DNA from: Idiomarina rhizosphaerae
Lineage (GTDB): Bacteria > Pseudomonadota > Gammaproteobacteria > Enterobacterales > Alteromonadaceae
Direction of reading: 5' to 3'
Length of the DNA: 64,000 bases
NCBI RefSeq assembly: GCF_024159085.1
Contig: NZ_JAMZDE010000006.1
Span: forward strand, 186,001-250,000
In this document: positions 34,623 through 45,266 of the stretch, piece by piece
Position numbering within the stretch: position 1 is the stretch's first letter
Layout: each line of letters opens with the position of its first letter
Translations under genes and position numbers: made by a program
Notes under the pieces: generated by a model
Database searches by the model: none
What the model was told of the DNA's origin: nothing
The model's input: only the letters and a program-made list of their open reading frames with translations

Positions 34623-35210
34623 ATGACTCGACAGAACCTTAGACGCAAGTTACAGCAGATTCGCCGCAATTTACCCGCCGAAAAGCAACAAATGGCGGCG
34701 CACGAAGTTGCCAATAGGCTGCTACAGCGTTTAAGTCACCTGCAACCAGAGCAAACCACAGTGGCCGTATATAAGAGTTTTGATGGTGAACTGCCAACCG
34801 CTCCGGTTATTGAAAAGCTGTGGCAACTGGGGGTTAACGCCGTTTTGCCGGTACTTCATCCTTTTGCTAAAGGTCATTTGCTGTTTTTACGCTATACTCC
34901 TGATACCCCAATGACGCTCAACAAGTACGGTATTCAGGAGCCTGAATTAAACGTACAGAATGTAGTACCGCTATCTGACATTCAGGTACTGCTTATGCCA
35001 TTGGTGGGTTTTGATAGCCGGGGAAACCGTATAGGCATGGGTGGCGGTTATTACGACCGAACCCTGGCTCAGTGGCATAATGGCAACAGACCGAATTTAT
35101 TTCCTATCGGGTTAAGTTATAACCAGCAACAGGTTGAGCACATTCCTGTCGAGAGCTGGGACATTCCATTACCAGAAGTGATAACACCGGCAAAACACTG
35201 GCGTTTCTGA
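34623..35210 (+). CDS. ygfA: 5-formyltetrahydrofolate cyclo-ligase
   Basis: From the ATG at 34623 this is a 195-residue enzyme; an earlier ATG at 34563 would overlap the divergent amidohydrolase start and add unconserved residues. It converts 5-formyl-THF to 5,10-methenyl-THF using ATP. Motifs are AVYKSFDGELPT near residue 50, VLLMPLVGFDSRGNRIGMGG near 125 and GYYDRTL. It is the usual neighbour of zapA and 6S RNA, here with the amidohydrolase inserted between. Confidence 0.93.
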   Translation: MTRQNLRRKLQQIRRNLPAEKQQMAAHEVANRLLQRLSHLQPEQTTVAVYKSFDGELPTAPVIEKLWQLGVNAVLPVLHPFAKGHLLFLRYTPDTPMTLNKYGIQEPELNVQNVVPLSDIQVLLMPLVGFDSRGNRIGMGGGYYDRTLAQWHNGNRPNLFPIGLSYNQQQVEHIPVESWDIPLPEVITPAKHWRF

Positions 35211-35283
35211 AGCAAAGAAACGTCGATAAAAACCAACAAATTCCTTATACTGGCGTATAAAAAACAAACGGAGAAAAACGCTC

Positions 35284-35955
35284 ATGTCAGGCAACGCTGA
35301 TGCACTCAAAAAAGCGGCGGCAGAAGCTGCTATGCAATACATTGAAGACGGCACTGTGGTCGGAGTCGGCACTGGCTCAACGGTAAACTTTTTTATCGAT
35401 GCTCTGGCCGAACGAAAGCATGACATAGAAGGCGCAGTATCCAGTTCTGAAGCCTCAACCGAGCGCCTGAAGTCGCACGGCATTGAAGTGCTTGAGCTTA
35501 ACTCAGTTGTGGAGGTGCCCATATACGTAGACGGTGCTGACGAAATTACTGAGCACGGCCAAATGATTAAAGGCGGCGGTGGCGCATTAACCCGCGAGAA
35601 AATTATTGCCGCCGTGGCGAGAAAGTTTGTTTGCGTTGCAGATGAAAGCAAAATGGTTGGCCGCCTGGGTCAATTCCCGGTGCCGGTTGAAGTTATTCCT
35701 ATGGCGCGCTCTTACGTTGCCCGTGAAATTGTGAAACTGGGCGGCGACCCGGTATGGCGTCAGGGTTTTACCACCGACAACGGCAACTGGATCCTCGACG
35801 TGCATAACTTCGATATTATGGAGCCAATGAAACTTGAAGCTGAGCTGAATAACATTGTCGGCGTGGTCACTAACGGATTGTTTGCCCAGCGCGGCGCTGA
35901 TATCGCTTTAATTGCTCGTGAAGACGGAGTACAAACCCTGAAGGTACGTGGCTAA
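35284..35955 (+). CDS. rpiA: Ribose-5-phosphate isomerase A
   Basis: This 223-residue enzyme interconverts ribose-5-phosphate and ribulose-5-phosphate in the pentose phosphate pathway. Visible motifs are [17 protein letters not shown] (phosphate loop, about 25-41), YVDGADEI (about 82) and [14 protein letters not shown] (about 95), which holds the catalytic region. GGAG precedes the ATG. Its stop overlaps the serA start, so the two are coupled, as in many gammaproteobacteria. Confidence 0.97.
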   Translation: MSGNADALKKAAAEAAMQYIEDGTVVGVGTGSTVNFFIDALAERKHDIEGAVSSSEASTERLKSHGIEVLELNSVVEVPIYVDGADEITEHGQMIKGGGGALTREKIIAAVARKFVCVADESKMVGRLGQFPVPVEVIPMARSYVAREIVKLGGDPVWRQGFTTDNGNWILDVHNFDIMEPMKLEAELNNIVGVVTNGLFAQRGADIALIAREDGVQTLKVRG

Positions 35956-37181
35956 TGCAGATATCACTGGCAAAAGATAAAATCAAAGTTTTGTTGCTGG
36001 AAGGTGTTCATGAAAGCGCTATTCAGCTGTTTCGGCATCATGGCTACCATAACCTGGAAATTCTGCAGACGTCGTTGAATGAAGACGAGCTGTGCGAAAA
36101 AATTAAAGACGCCCATATTCTGGGCATACGCTCACGCAGCCAGTTAAATGACCGAGTGTTTGCCGCTGCCGAAAAGCTCATTGCCGTGGGTTGCTTCTGT
36201 ATCGGTACCAATCAGGTTGATTTAGAAGCGGCGAAAAAGCACGGTGTTATTGTTTTTAATGCGCCATTTTCAAATACCCGCAGTGTTGCTGAGCTGGTTT
36301 TAGCCGAAATTATTATGTTGTTGCGCGGCATTCCGGAAAAAAATGCCGTAGCCCACGAAGGCGGCTGGCTGAAGTCAGCAAAGCAGTCCTACGAGGCTCG
36401 CGGAAAAATACTGGGTATCGTCGGCTATGGTCATATTGGCAGTCAGCTCAGCGTATTGGCCGAGCAACTGGGCATGCACATTCGTTACTTTGACGTGGAA
36501 GACAAACTGCCCATGGGCAATGCTCAGTCCGTTCCCACGTTGGACGACTTACTGGCGCAGGCTGACATCGTCACTCTGCATGTGCCGGAAACCGAGCAGA
36601 CTCAATGGATGATAGGCCGTCGCCAAATTGAGCGGATGAAGCCTGGCAGCCTGCTGATTAACGCTTCGCGCGGAACGGTTGTAGACATAGACGCTCTTGC
36701 CGAAGCCTTGTCGTCACGGCACCTGGCCGGCGCTGCTATTGATGTGTTCCCGGTTGAACCCAAAGGCAACAGCGATGAGTTTCTGTCGCCTTTGCGCGGC
36801 CTGAAAAACTGCCTGTTAACCCCCCACATTGGCGGCTCAACCTTAGAAGCTCAGGAAAACATTGGCGTTGAAGTGGCCGGCAAACTGGTGCGCTATTCCG
36901 ATAACGGCTCAACGCTGTCTGCAGTGAACTTCCCTGAAGTTAGCCTGCCGACACACGCAACGGCACAGCGCCTGCTGCATATTCATAAAAACCAGCCGGG
37001 TATGCTAAACGCCATTAACCGCATTATTAGTGACAACGAAATTAACGTGGTAGGTCAGTACTTACAAACGGATGAGAAAGTTGGCTATGTAGTGATGGAT
37101 ATCGACAGCGATAACGGTGCCGATGTATTGCAGCAACTGAAAGACATTCCGGGCACAATTCGTGCCCGGCGCTTATTCTAG
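35955..37181 (+). CDS. serA: D-3-phosphoglycerate dehydrogenase
   Basis: This 408-residue NAD enzyme carries out the first step of serine synthesis. The nucleotide fold has GIVGYGHIGSQLSVLAEQLG (about 155). Catalytic Arg, Glu and His lie in NASRGTVVDIDAL, IDVFPVEP and LTPHIGGST. A C-terminal ACT domain (about 335-408) suggests serine feedback inhibition as in E. coli. It overlaps the rpiA stop by one base, and its TAG stop overlaps the convergent phoU stop (CTAG). Confidence 0.97.
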   Translation: MQISLAKDKIKVLLLEGVHESAIQLFRHHGYHNLEILQTSLNEDELCEKIKDAHILGIRSRSQLNDRVFAAAEKLIAVGCFCIGTNQVDLEAAKKHGVIVFNAPFSNTRSVAELVLAEIIMLLRGIPEKNAVAHEGGWLKSAKQSYEARGKILGIVGYGHIGSQLSVLAEQLGMHIRYFDVEDKLPMGNAQSVPTLDDLLAQADIVTLHVPETEQTQWMIGRRQIERMKPGSLLINASRGTVVDIDALAEALSSRHLAGAAIDVFPVEPKGNSDEFLSPLRGLKNCLLTPHIGGSTLEAQENIGVEVAGKLVRYSDNGSTLSAVNFPEVSLPTHATAQRLLHIHKNQPGMLNAINRIISDNEINVVGQYLQTDEKVGYVVMDIDSDNGADVLQQLKDIPGTIRARRLF

Positions 37182-37897
37182 TCTTTTTTACCCATAACCG
37201 TGCGTTCCATGCTCTCTGGTGAGACATGGCGCACGTCTTTGCCTTTCACAAAGAAGATAATGTACTCGGCAATGTTCTGACAACGGTCGCCAATACGCTC
37301 TAAAGAACGTGCAGACCACAGAACATTCATAATTTTTGGAATAGAACGAGAATCTTCCATCATGTAAGTCATAAGCTGGCGTGTCAGCGCTTCATATTGA
37401 CGGTCCGCCTGTTCGTCCTGCTGATGCACGTCGTAAGCCGATTCAAGATCCATGCGCGCGAAAGCATCCAGAACTTTATGCAACATGCTCAACACTTGCT
37501 GTCCGAGGTTTTCCAGACTCACCAACAGCTGTTGCTGATCGTTGTTAAAGCTTTCTTTTGCGACCTTAGCAATGCGTTCCGCTTCATCGCCAATACGCTC
37601 TAAATCAGCAATGGTTTTAATAATCGCAATAACCAGACGCAGGTCACTGGCAGCGGGCTGACGCTTAGCAATAATATGTACGCACTCTTCGTCAATCTGC
37701 ACTTCCAGCTTATTGACTTTGTGGTCACTGCTCAGCACTTTTTCGGCCAACTCGGCGTCGCCTTTCTGAATTGCCAGCAGCGCATCCTGCAGCTGTTTTT
37801 CAACTAAGCCACCCATGCTCAATACACGGTTACGCACAGCCTCAAGTTCTTCGTTGAACTTGCCGGAAATGTGCTTATTCATATTCATCTTATCCAT
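37178..37897 (-). CDS. phoU: Phosphate transport regulator PhoU
   Basis: The ATG at 37897 has AAGGAG eight bases upstream, so longer upstream frames are rejected. The 239-residue all-helical protein has two PhoU repeats, with acidic metal-binding helices including the tract AIIKTIADLERIGDEAERIA and RSLERIGDRCQNIAEYIIFF. It links the Pst transporter to PhoR silencing when phosphate is plentiful. It lies 10 bp after pstB. Confidence 0.96.
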   Translation of the reverse strand: MDKMNMNKHISGKFNEELEAVRNRVLSMGGLVEKQLQDALLAIQKGDAELAEKVLSSDHKVNKLEVQIDEECVHIIAKRQPAASDLRLVIAIIKTIADLERIGDEAERIAKVAKESFNNDQQQLLVSLENLGQQVLSMLHKVLDAFARMDLESAYDVHQQDEQADRQYEALTRQLMTYMMEDSRSIPKIMNVLWSARSLERIGDRCQNIAEYIIFFVKGKDVRHVSPESMERTVMGKKD

Positions 37898-37907
37898 GAC
37901 ACTCTCC

Positions 37908-38726
37908 TTAACCGTAACGACCGGTAATATAATCTTCTGTTTGCTTCTCAGACGGGGTCGTAAACAGAGTATCAGTATCGGCGTACTCAATCAGTTTACC
38001 CATATACAAAAATGCTGTCTGGTCTGAGACACGCGCAGCCTGCTGCATGTTATGCGTAACAATTACCACGGTGTATTTTTCTTTCAGATCGCTAATCAAC
38101 TCTTCAATGGTCAAAGTCGAAATAGGATCCAAAGCGGATGTTGGTTCGTCCAGCAACAGAATTTCCGGCTCAATGGCAATAGAACGCGCAATAACCAGAC
38201 GTTGCTGCTGACCACCCGACAAGCTGAACGCACTGGCGTTTAACCGGTCTTTTACCTCGTCCCATAAGGCCGCGCCGCGCAATGATGTTTCTACCGCTTC
38301 ATCCAGCACACGTTTGTCTTTTACACCCTGTAAGCGTAGACCATAAACCACATTCTCATAAATAGACTTAGGGAACGGGTTCGGGCGCTGAAACACCATA
38401 CCGACACGACGACGCAGAGCAGCAACATCGACATTCTTGTCGTAAATATTGTGGCCGTGCATATCAATCTGGCCTTCAATACGACAAATTTCAACCAAGT
38501 CGTTCATGCGGTTAATGCAGCGCAGAAGCGTTGACTTACCACAACCCGATGGTCCGATAAACGCCGTTACGCGGTTATTCGGAATGCGCATAGAAATGTC
38601 ATACAACGCCTGATCTTCACCGTAGTAAAGATCCAGGTTTTTAATATCTAAAGCAGTCTGTTCTGCTGGCAAGTTGTGTAAGTCCAGCTTTTCTAAGTTG
38701 CTTGTACTCGGATTTACCGAAATCAT
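37908..38726 (-). CDS. pstB: Phosphate ABC transporter ATPase
   Basis: I place the start at the ATG at 38726 (MISVNPST), giving 272 residues close to the E. coli 257. A longer frame to 38822 would overlap pstA by 50 bp. Motifs are Walker [15 protein letters not shown] (about 59), Q-loop, signature LSGGQQQRL (about 172), Walker [14 protein letters not shown] (about 189) and switch His in [10 protein letters not shown]. It powers high-affinity phosphate uptake. Confidence 0.95.
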   Translation of the reverse strand: MISVNPSTSNLEKLDLHNLPAEQTALDIKNLDLYYGEDQALYDISMRIPNNRVTAFIGPSGCGKSTLLRCINRMNDLVEICRIEGQIDMHGHNIYDKNVDVAALRRRVGMVFQRPNPFPKSIYENVVYGLRLQGVKDKRVLDEAVETSLRGAALWDEVKDRLNASAFSLSGGQQQRLVIARSIAIEPEILLLDEPTSALDPISTLTIEELISDLKEKYTVVIVTHNMQQAARVSDQTAFLYMGKLIEYADTDTLFTTPSEKQTEDYITGRYG

Positions 38727-38772
38727 AAGTTCAGACCTTTTCGCTAATTCATCAAAACTTTCATGCTCAACT

Positions 38773-40428
38773 TTAGTGCTCAAGTGAGCGGTATTTTTCA
38801 CGTAAGTGGTTACGCACGCCAATGGCTGTTAAGTTCAAACCGACAATAATGGTAATCAGTAAGAAAGAGGTGGCGTAAACCAACGGCCTGGCCGCTTCAA
38901 CGTTTGGACTCTGGAAACCAACATCGTAAATGTGGAAACCCAGGTGCATGAATTTTCTATCCAGATGGAAGTAAGGGAAGTTTCCGTCCACCGGCAGCAT
39001 AGGTGCAGACTTAACCACACCCACCAGCATCAGCGGAGCGACTTCACCCGCTGCACGGGCAACTGCCAGGATCAAACCGGTCATAATAGCCGGTGACGCC
39101 ATGGGCAGAACAATACGCCAAATAGTTTCCCACTTCGTTGCCCCCAAAGACAAACTGCCTTCACGTAACGTCGGTGGGATGCGCGAAAGCCCTTCCTCGG
39201 TCGCGACAATCACCACGGGCAACGTCAATATAGCCAGAGTAACAGCAGACCACAAAACACCCGGCGTACCAAAAGTAGGATTAGGTAAGGCCTCCGGGTA
39301 GAAAATTTGATCGAGACTGCCACCCACCATATAAACAAAGAAGCCTAAACCAAATACGCCGTAAACAATCGACGGTACACCGGCGAGGTTAATGACAGCA
39401 ATACGAATTAATTTAGTAACCGCATTTTTGCCCGCATATTCATGTAAATAGACTGCCGCAATAACGCCAAACGGAGCGACAATAATTGACATCAACAGCA
39501 CCATAAATACGGTACCGAAAATCGCAGGGAACACCCCACCTTCGGTATTTGCTTCGCGTGGTGGCTCTGACACAAATTTGCCAATTTGCTGGAAGAAGTG
39601 ACCCAGCTTGGCAAAAAAGCCCATGTCGTTAGGGAAGTTCACATCCAGCACCTGATACATCGGCACCTTGATTTCCTCACCGCGCATATCGCGCATGATC
39701 AAAGAGTCGCGTCCCGCTTTATCACGAAGTGCAAACAGCTCTTTCTCATACTCCAGATACTGACTCTGCAATTGTTCACGACGCTGTTCAATATCGTTTA
39801 TCGCTTCTTCAGTCAGGCTGCCGCTAAGCTCAAGGCCACGGCGCTGGAGGTTTAATTGCGTTAACTCATAGTTAATAGCACCAATTTCGCCTTCCTGCAG
39901 CGCCATAGCTTTTTCATTAAGCTCTACCGCCCGTTCCATGCGTTGAAACAGCTCTTCTCGCAAGTTGCCTTGTGTCGCAACTCGCTCCCCCTGCTGCTCA
40001 ATCGCAACGGGATAGCCATAGAAGTTACCATCTTTGGTTCGTTCAATAACGGCAAGGCCAGCTGGCGTTTCGTCGGCACGAATCGCTGGCCCTAATACCC
40101 AGGCAAAATCGAGAGGCACATACTCACGGTTACCAATTTTCATTAAGTAACGAGTAACCTTCTCGCCCTCATAGCCGTCCATGATAGTGCCGGCGTCACT
40201 CACTCGTGAAGTTGGCACCGACTCGCTTTCATAGATTTCGCCAATTAACGTGCGCGTTGAGCCATCAGCCTGTTCAATAGACATTTCGTGAATAGCTGAA
40301 GGCCAGAAAAATGACAGCCCGCGCCAGCCAATCATAAGCACCAGCCCGACAACAGCTATCAGGCTGACACTGACCGAACCGGCGGTTAACCAGATCCAGG
40401 GCTTTCCGGATTTAAACCATTTATTCAT
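38773..40428 (-). CDS. pstA: Phosphate ABC transporter permease, long PstA
   Basis: At 551 residues this is far longer than E. coli PstA (296). One N-terminal membrane helix (residues 13-36) is followed by about 230 mostly soluble residues with a coiled-coil part ([20 protein letters not shown], then [18 protein letters not shown]). The permease domain follows from about 290. The coupling loop ([20 protein letters not shown]) that contacts PstB is intact. The extra region is probably periplasmic. Extended Pst permeases occur in marine gammaproteobacteria. Confidence 0.93.
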   Translation of the reverse strand: MNKWFKSGKPWIWLTAGSVSVSLIAVVGLVLMIGWRGLSFFWPSAIHEMSIEQADGSTRTLIGEIYESESVPTSRVSDAGTIMDGYEGEKVTRYLMKIGNREYVPLDFAWVLGPAIRADETPAGLAVIERTKDGNFYGYPVAIEQQGERVATQGNLREELFQRMERAVELNEKAMALQEGEIGAINYELTQLNLQRRGLELSGSLTEEAINDIEQRREQLQSQYLEYEKELFALRDKAGRDSLIMRDMRGEEIKVPMYQVLDVNFPNDMGFFAKLGHFFQQIGKFVSEPPREANTEGGVFPAIFGTVFMVLLMSIIVAPFGVIAAVYLHEYAGKNAVTKLIRIAVINLAGVPSIVYGVFGLGFFVYMVGGSLDQIFYPEALPNPTFGTPGVLWSAVTLAILTLPVVIVATEEGLSRIPPTLREGSLSLGATKWETIWRIVLPMASPAIMTGLILAVARAAGEVAPLMLVGVVKSAPMLPVDGNFPYFHLDRKFMHLGFHIYDVGFQSPNVEAARPLVYATSFLLITIIVGLNLTAIGVRNHLREKYRSLEH

Positions 40429-40451
40429 TGCTATAAACCTCTGTTCCGGAA

Positions 40452-42728
40452 TTACATCGAGCTGTATTTGTCACGCAAGCGTTGACGGACAAATTCAGCA
40501 ATGGTGTTAAAGAAGAAGGTAAATATGAACAGCACGAAAGCCGCCAGGAACAAGATTCGGTAGTGCGAGCTACCAACCTCAGACTCCGGCATCTCGACCG
40601 CAATGTTGGCAGATAAGGTGCGCATACCTTCGAAGATGTTCCAGTCCATAATTGGCGTATTACCGGTTGCCATCAGTACTATCATTGTCTCGCCTACGGC
40701 ACGTCCCAATCCCATCATGACCGCTGAGAATATACCCGGACTGGCTGTTAGCAGAACCACTTTAGTTAAGGTTTGCCATGGTGTAGCGCCCAGCGCTAGC
40801 GAACCGTTAGATAAATGTTTCGGTACACTGAACACGGCGTCTTCCGCAATTGAGAAAATGGTCGGGATAACCGCAAAGCCCATCGCAATACCAACAACCA
40901 GGGAGTTACGCTGGTCAAAGGTTATGCCCAGTTCATTGGTTAAATAGCCACGCACGTTACCGTCAAACAGAACTTCCTCAACCCATGGACTAAGGCCGAA
41001 AGAGAACCAGCCAACCAGCAACACCACAGGTATTAGCAGTAAAGCCGCACGTCCGTCGGTAACGGTGTTACGAATATGGGAGGGTAACCTCGACCATAAG
41101 AATGCCGTCAGTATTATCGCTGCCGGCACCAGCAGCAAAACGGCTATCAGACCCGGAAGATACCTCTCGATTATCGGTGCCAGCCAAAGACCCGCCAAAA
41201 AGCCGAGAATAACCGTCGGTAAGGCTTCCATAATTTCAACGGTCGGCTTGACGTATTTACGCACCGACGGAGACATAAAGTACGCCGTGTAAACAGCCGC
41301 TGCCAAACCAATAGGCACAGCAAACAACATTGCATACGCTGCTGCCTTGATGGTACCAAAAGCAATGGGTACCAAACTGTATTTAGACTCGAAGTCATCG
41401 GAACCAGAGGTCGACTGCCAGGTGTAGTCAGGCTCTGGGTAACCTTCGTACCAGACTTCCTGCCACATAGCACTCCAGGTTACCTCAGGATGTTCGTTCT
41501 TAATATCAAACACACTGAAGCGATTACCACTTTGCATAATGAGGTAGTTGGCACGTGGGTCGACCATGACATGCTCTACACCGGTCTCAAGAGGATTTCC
41601 CCGATACAGATCCGCCTCTGATGTCGTATAGAATATGCCCAGCTGTCCGTTTTCTGAAACGGTGTAGAAAGTACGTCGATAGTATTCAACTTCAATATCT
41701 TTAACTGGCGAGCCGGCATCAAATGAGCGAATATATTGATATTGTCGACCTTCATCTGTCGCTACCTGGAACCACTGTGTTACCAGCCCGGTATCATGAG
41801 TCACCAATATAGAACTTGCCCCGGCTAGTAAATAGAGGCCCGTGGCATTACCCTGCTCACGCGCATTAACCAGCATTAATTCACGCTCAGTCACCTGGCC
41901 TGAAATTCCGACATCGAATACGTGAATTCGGTTACCGCGACGTGCCATAACCTGACGTAAGTCCGGCGTGACAATTAAGTCATCGATAGTACCGTTTAGA
42001 GTCACTTTATGAAAAACCGGCTTTAATGTCGTTTCACCCGTCATAAAGTTTTCTTCTGCTGCGTATTTGGTAATAAGCAGGTTATTACCGCCCTGCACAG
42101 CAGCAAACATCATGGTGTCACCATCGCTCTCGTAAGCCAGCTTTTCTAGAGCCTGACCACTTTCATCGACAACTAATGGTTCGCCATTATTCAATACCTC
42201 TACACGCGGCGTTATAGTGCGCTCAAGTGCGCCTGTTTGAGGGTCTTCAGCAAAAGACACTTTAAATTTAGGCTGAACCACCATCGCCGTACCATCGTTC
42301 AGACCGTATGCGTACTGCTTGTTGACCGGCAGAGTGCTGGCAAAACTCGTTATTTTGTCATCAGAAACCACTTCTTTTGAGTCGATGATATCGCCGGCCT
42401 TGCGCTTAACGATAGATTTATCGGCCAGCGCAAAGAACTCAAATTTTCCCGATTTCATTAGACGGTAGCCAATTTCGGCCTGCTCTTCCATGCCAAGTGC
42501 TTCTACATCATCACTGTTTGGCAAAGAAAAGCTCTGTTCCTCTTTTAAGGAAACCGATTCGAAAATAGGCTGAACAACATAAAGCAGATAGAAAAAGATA
42601 AGCAACAGCGCTACCAACACCATAATGCCACCTAAAGTGACACCATAGCGTGCGGCACGATCTTTAAATAATCGGCCCCGATTAGCGGCTAGTTGTTGAG
42701 CTGACAGTGATGCCATCAGAAACCTCAA
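40452..42728 (-). CDS. pstC: Phosphate ABC transporter permease, long PstC
   Basis: This 758-residue protein compares with 319 in E. coli PstC. One membrane helix near residues 34-57 is followed by about 390 residues resembling a beta-propeller-like periplasmic part (repeats around MARRGNRIHVFDVG and ILVTHDTGLVTQWF). The permease follows (from about 455), with coupling loop NGSLALGATPWQTLTKVVLL. It forms the channel with PstA. The start codon is an ATG at 42726-42728; an ATG five codons in is also possible. First gene of pstC-pstA-pstB-phoU. Confidence 0.92.
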   Translation of the reverse strand: MRFLMASLSAQQLAANRGRLFKDRAARYGVTLGGIMVLVALLLIFFYLLYVVQPIFESVSLKEEQSFSLPNSDDVEALGMEEQAEIGYRLMKSGKFEFFALADKSIVKRKAGDIIDSKEVVSDDKITSFASTLPVNKQYAYGLNDGTAMVVQPKFKVSFAEDPQTGALERTITPRVEVLNNGEPLVVDESGQALEKLAYESDGDTMMFAAVQGGNNLLITKYAAEENFMTGETTLKPVFHKVTLNGTIDDLIVTPDLRQVMARRGNRIHVFDVGISGQVTERELMLVNAREQGNATGLYLLAGASSILVTHDTGLVTQWFQVATDEGRQYQYIRSFDAGSPVKDIEVEYYRRTFYTVSENGQLGIFYTTSEADLYRGNPLETGVEHVMVDPRANYLIMQSGNRFSVFDIKNEHPEVTWSAMWQEVWYEGYPEPDYTWQSTSGSDDFESKYSLVPIAFGTIKAAAYAMLFAVPIGLAAAVYTAYFMSPSVRKYVKPTVEIMEALPTVILGFLAGLWLAPIIERYLPGLIAVLLLVPAAIILTAFLWSRLPSHIRNTVTDGRAALLLIPVVLLVGWFSFGLSPWVEEVLFDGNVRGYLTNELGITFDQRNSLVVGIAMGFAVIPTIFSIAEDAVFSVPKHLSNGSLALGATPWQTLTKVVLLTASPGIFSAVMMGLGRAVGETMIVLMATGNTPIMDWNIFEGMRTLSANIAVEMPESEVGSSHYRILFLAAFVLFIFTFFFNTIAEFVRQRLRDKYSSM

Positions 42729-42831
42729 GTTTGAATACGCGTTACTAAAAGTCTGCAGACAGTTTAGTTGAATAATATGACAGTATTGTTACACCGCTGT
42801 CATATTTTCTTAATAATGCAGTAATAGTTAT

Positions 42832-42859
42832 AAAAAAAGCCGGCAGCAAGCTACCGGCT
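42832..42859 (-). terminator. Rho-independent terminator after pstS
   Basis: On the minus strand AGCCGGTAGC and GCTGCCGGCT form a stem around a TT-containing loop, followed by seven T residues. It lies about 20 bp after the pstS stop, so pstS can be made in excess of the permease genes. Upstream sequence (42756-42800) contains CTGTCATA blocks that may include a second Pho box for pstC. Confidence 0.85.
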
Positions 42860-42878
42860 ATTTGTTTTCAGGGACAAA

Positions 42879-43856
42879 TTATTCTAAGCCAAGCTTCTTC
42901 AGTTCGGCTTTAACTATCGCATTTGGCAAGCCTATGTAACCGTCTTTATTGACGATATCCTGACCTGTTTTTGACAAAATCATGCGCAGGAACTCGCCTT
43001 CCGCTTTACCCAAAGGTTTAGTCGGATGCTTATTCACATAAATGTATAGGAAGCGAGCTAATGGATACTGACCTGCCAGCGCATTTTCAGCGGTTGCACC
43101 AATAAACTCCTGACCTTCGGCTTTGGCGATAGGTACCGATTTAACGCCTGAAGTCACATAGCCTATGCCGGAATAACCAATCGCATTAATTGAGGTAGAG
43201 ACTGACTGCACCACAGAAGCTGAACCCGGTTGCTCGTTCACGCTAGAACGGAAGTCGCCGTCGCATAATGCTATTTCTTTAAAATAACCGTAGGTGCCGG
43301 ATACCGAGTTACGGCCATAAAGCTGCAAGTCGCGGTTAGCCCACTCATCTTCCATGCCCAGGTCGCCCCAGCGATTAACTTGCTTGTTCAGGCCACACTT
43401 ACGTGTTGAGGAGAAGATAGCGTCAACTTCAGGAATCGTCAGACCTTCAATCGGATTATCTTTATGTACGAATACGGCCAACGCATCGATAGCAACACGA
43501 ACCGGAGTTGGCTTGTAACCGTGGCGTTTTTCAAAAGATTCGATTTCTTTTGACTTCATTGCACGGCTCATAGGGCCAAAGTTTGATGTGCCTTCAGTTA
43601 AGGCCGGAGGAGCTGTTGAAGAACCTGCCGCCTGAACCTGAATGTTCACGCTTGGGTAGTTGCGCTTAAACTCTTCACTCCAGAAGGTCACCATATTAGC
43701 TAAGGTATCAGAACCAACTGAAGATAAGTTGCCTGATAAACCGCTGACTTTTTCGTATTCTGGTAAATCGTCAGTTGCCGCAGCTAACGAGCTGAACGCC
43801 AGTGAACCTGCAACCACTAAACCGGTTAATGTTTTGTTCAAAGTTGATTGAAACAT
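42879..43856 (-). CDS. pstS: Periplasmic phosphate-binding protein
   Basis: This 325-residue protein has a signal peptide ([17 protein letters not shown]). The mature start has the phosphate loop [14 protein letters not shown], and [14 protein letters not shown] and [12 protein letters not shown] form further contacts. It also has [15 protein letters not shown]. It captures phosphate for PstCAB. A Pho box lies about 60 bp upstream, and a strong terminator follows. Confidence 0.95.
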   Translation of the reverse strand: MFQSTLNKTLTGLVVAGSLAFSSLAAATDDLPEYEKVSGLSGNLSSVGSDTLANMVTFWSEEFKRNYPSVNIQVQAAGSSTAPPALTEGTSNFGPMSRAMKSKEIESFEKRHGYKPTPVRVAIDALAVFVHKDNPIEGLTIPEVDAIFSSTRKCGLNKQVNRWGDLGMEDEWANRDLQLYGRNSVSGTYGYFKEIALCDGDFRSSVNEQPGSASVVQSVSTSINAIGYSGIGYVTSGVKSVPIAKAEGQEFIGATAENALAGQYPLARFLYIYVNKHPTKPLGKAEGEFLRMILSKTGQDIVNKDGYIGLPNAIVKAELKKLGLE

Positions 43857-43917
43857 AGTGTATTCACCTCTAAGGGTTATTGAACTGTTTTCGAATTGTG
43901 GTCAGTTTAAGACGGTT

Positions 43918-43953
43918 ATGTGACAACTTTATGACAATATGAAAATTTTATGA
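43918..43953 (-). promoter_or_regulatory. Pho box upstream of pstS
   Basis: On the minus strand TTGTCATAAAG and TTGTCACATAA form two 11-bp direct units at 43915-43937, close to the CTGTCATAAAT consensus. Further TCATA units lie at 43940-43953. This is a PhoB binding array, overlapping the 3' end of the phoR intergenic gap. Confidence 0.8.
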
Positions 43954-45249
43954 CTAACTGACTAATAGTCCACTCGGTATTCGAAATGAAAAGCGACTGC
44001 CCTTTTCCAGCGAGCTATTAATGTCTAATTGCGAGTTGTGATGTTCTATTGCGTGCTTAACTATCGACAGCCCCAAACCAGTACCACCACTGGCACTGTT
44101 GCGATCATCCTCAACCCGGTAGAAACGTTCGGTAAGGCGCGGCAAATGTTCTGCAGCAATGCCTTTACCGTTATCTTTCACGCTAAACTCAACACCACCG
44201 GCTACGGTTTTCCAGGTGACTTTTATTTCACCGCCGCTGGGTGTGTAATTAATAGCGTTCGTTATTAAGTTCTGCATCGCACTGCGCAGCAAGTTTTCTT
44301 TGCCGTAAATCCGCACTGGCGCAACGTCAAACTCAATCTTATGTTGTTTCGCTTCGTTTAAACGCTTCGCTTCAGACTCTAACTGTTCCAGCAAAGCCGG
44401 CATGTCAACTTCGTGGTCAAAGACATCGTTGCTTGGCGTTTCCATGCGCGACAAGGTGAGCAACTGATCTACAAGGTTAGCCATGCGGGTGCTTTGGGCA
44501 TTCATGTTTTCGACTGCTTTTTTCAGCATGGCCGGCGGCGTCTGTTCAGGCTCATCCATCATTTCCAGATAACCCTGCAATACTGTCAGCGGCGTTTTCA
44601 GTTCGTGAGACACGTTTGCCACAAACTCACGACGTAAGTTCTCCAGACGTTTCACCTGAGTTACGTCACGGGCAACCAGAAGAAACTGGTCTTCACTGTA
44701 CGGCATAATGCGAATTTCAATATCCAGACTTTCACGAATGGGCGAAGGAATCGTCAGTTCTTCGTCAAAATTGCCTGCGTTCAGGTAGGCATAGAATTCG
44801 GGGTGCCGAATCAGGTTAGATAACCGCTGTCCGGCATCGTCTGGCCAACGCAAACCGAAATAAAACTGCGCCAGCTTATTACTCCACAGCAATGCACCGT
44901 CGGCACGGAACACAATAGCAGCGTCAGGCAAAGCTTCAGCAGCTTCACGAAAACGTCGTAATAAGCGAGCTAAAGATTTACGTCTTTTCTGACTGCGTCG
45001 CTGCGAGCGATAAATGCCATCGTAAATATAAGACCAACTGCCCGGCGCAGAAGGCGGCATTAAAGTGCGGCTTTGCCACAACCATTTAATGAGCTTTTGC
45101 TGATAATAATAATGCCAGCAGACCAGTCCTAATAACACCAGAGCCATTACCGGCCAGAACAGGTCAAACAGCCAGCCAATAAATAAAAAAGGCAGCAGGA
45201 ATAAGCCCAGGCTGGTCAGTGACTGCCAGTTAGAATAGTTCCTGTCCAT
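43954..45249 (-). CDS. phoR: Phosphate-regulon sensor kinase
   Basis: This 431-residue protein has two N-terminal membrane helices (LGLFLLPFLFIGWLF and VMALVLLGLVCWHYYY), a PAS domain (about 95-200) and a HisKA domain with EFVANVSHELKTPLTVLQGY (His about 215). The ATPase domain has N box NLITNAINYTPSGG, DNGKGIAAEHLP and GGTGLGLSIVKHAIEHH. It phosphorylates PhoB when phosphate is low. It lies 17 bp downstream of phoB. Confidence 0.96.
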   Translation of the reverse strand: MDRNYSNWQSLTSLGLFLLPFLFIGWLFDLFWPVMALVLLGLVCWHYYYQQKLIKWLWQSRTLMPPSAPGSWSYIYDGIYRSQRRSQKRRKSLARLLRRFREAAEALPDAAIVFRADGALLWSNKLAQFYFGLRWPDDAGQRLSNLIRHPEFYAYLNAGNFDEELTIPSPIRESLDIEIRIMPYSEDQFLLVARDVTQVKRLENLRREFVANVSHELKTPLTVLQGYLEMMDEPEQTPPAMLKKAVENMNAQSTRMANLVDQLLTLSRMETPSNDVFDHEVDMPALLEQLESEAKRLNEAKQHKIEFDVAPVRIYGKENLLRSAMQNLITNAINYTPSGGEIKVTWKTVAGGVEFSVKDNGKGIAAEHLPRLTERFYRVEDDRNSASGGTGLGLSIVKHAIEHHNSQLDINSSLEKGSRFSFRIPSGLLVS

Positions 45250-45266
45250 ACTAAATCAGCCTAAAC

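Noticed and set aside
38727-38822. Longer pstB start overlapping pstA
   Set aside because: The added 32 residues lack family similarity and the ATG at 38726 has a suitable upstream site and expected length.
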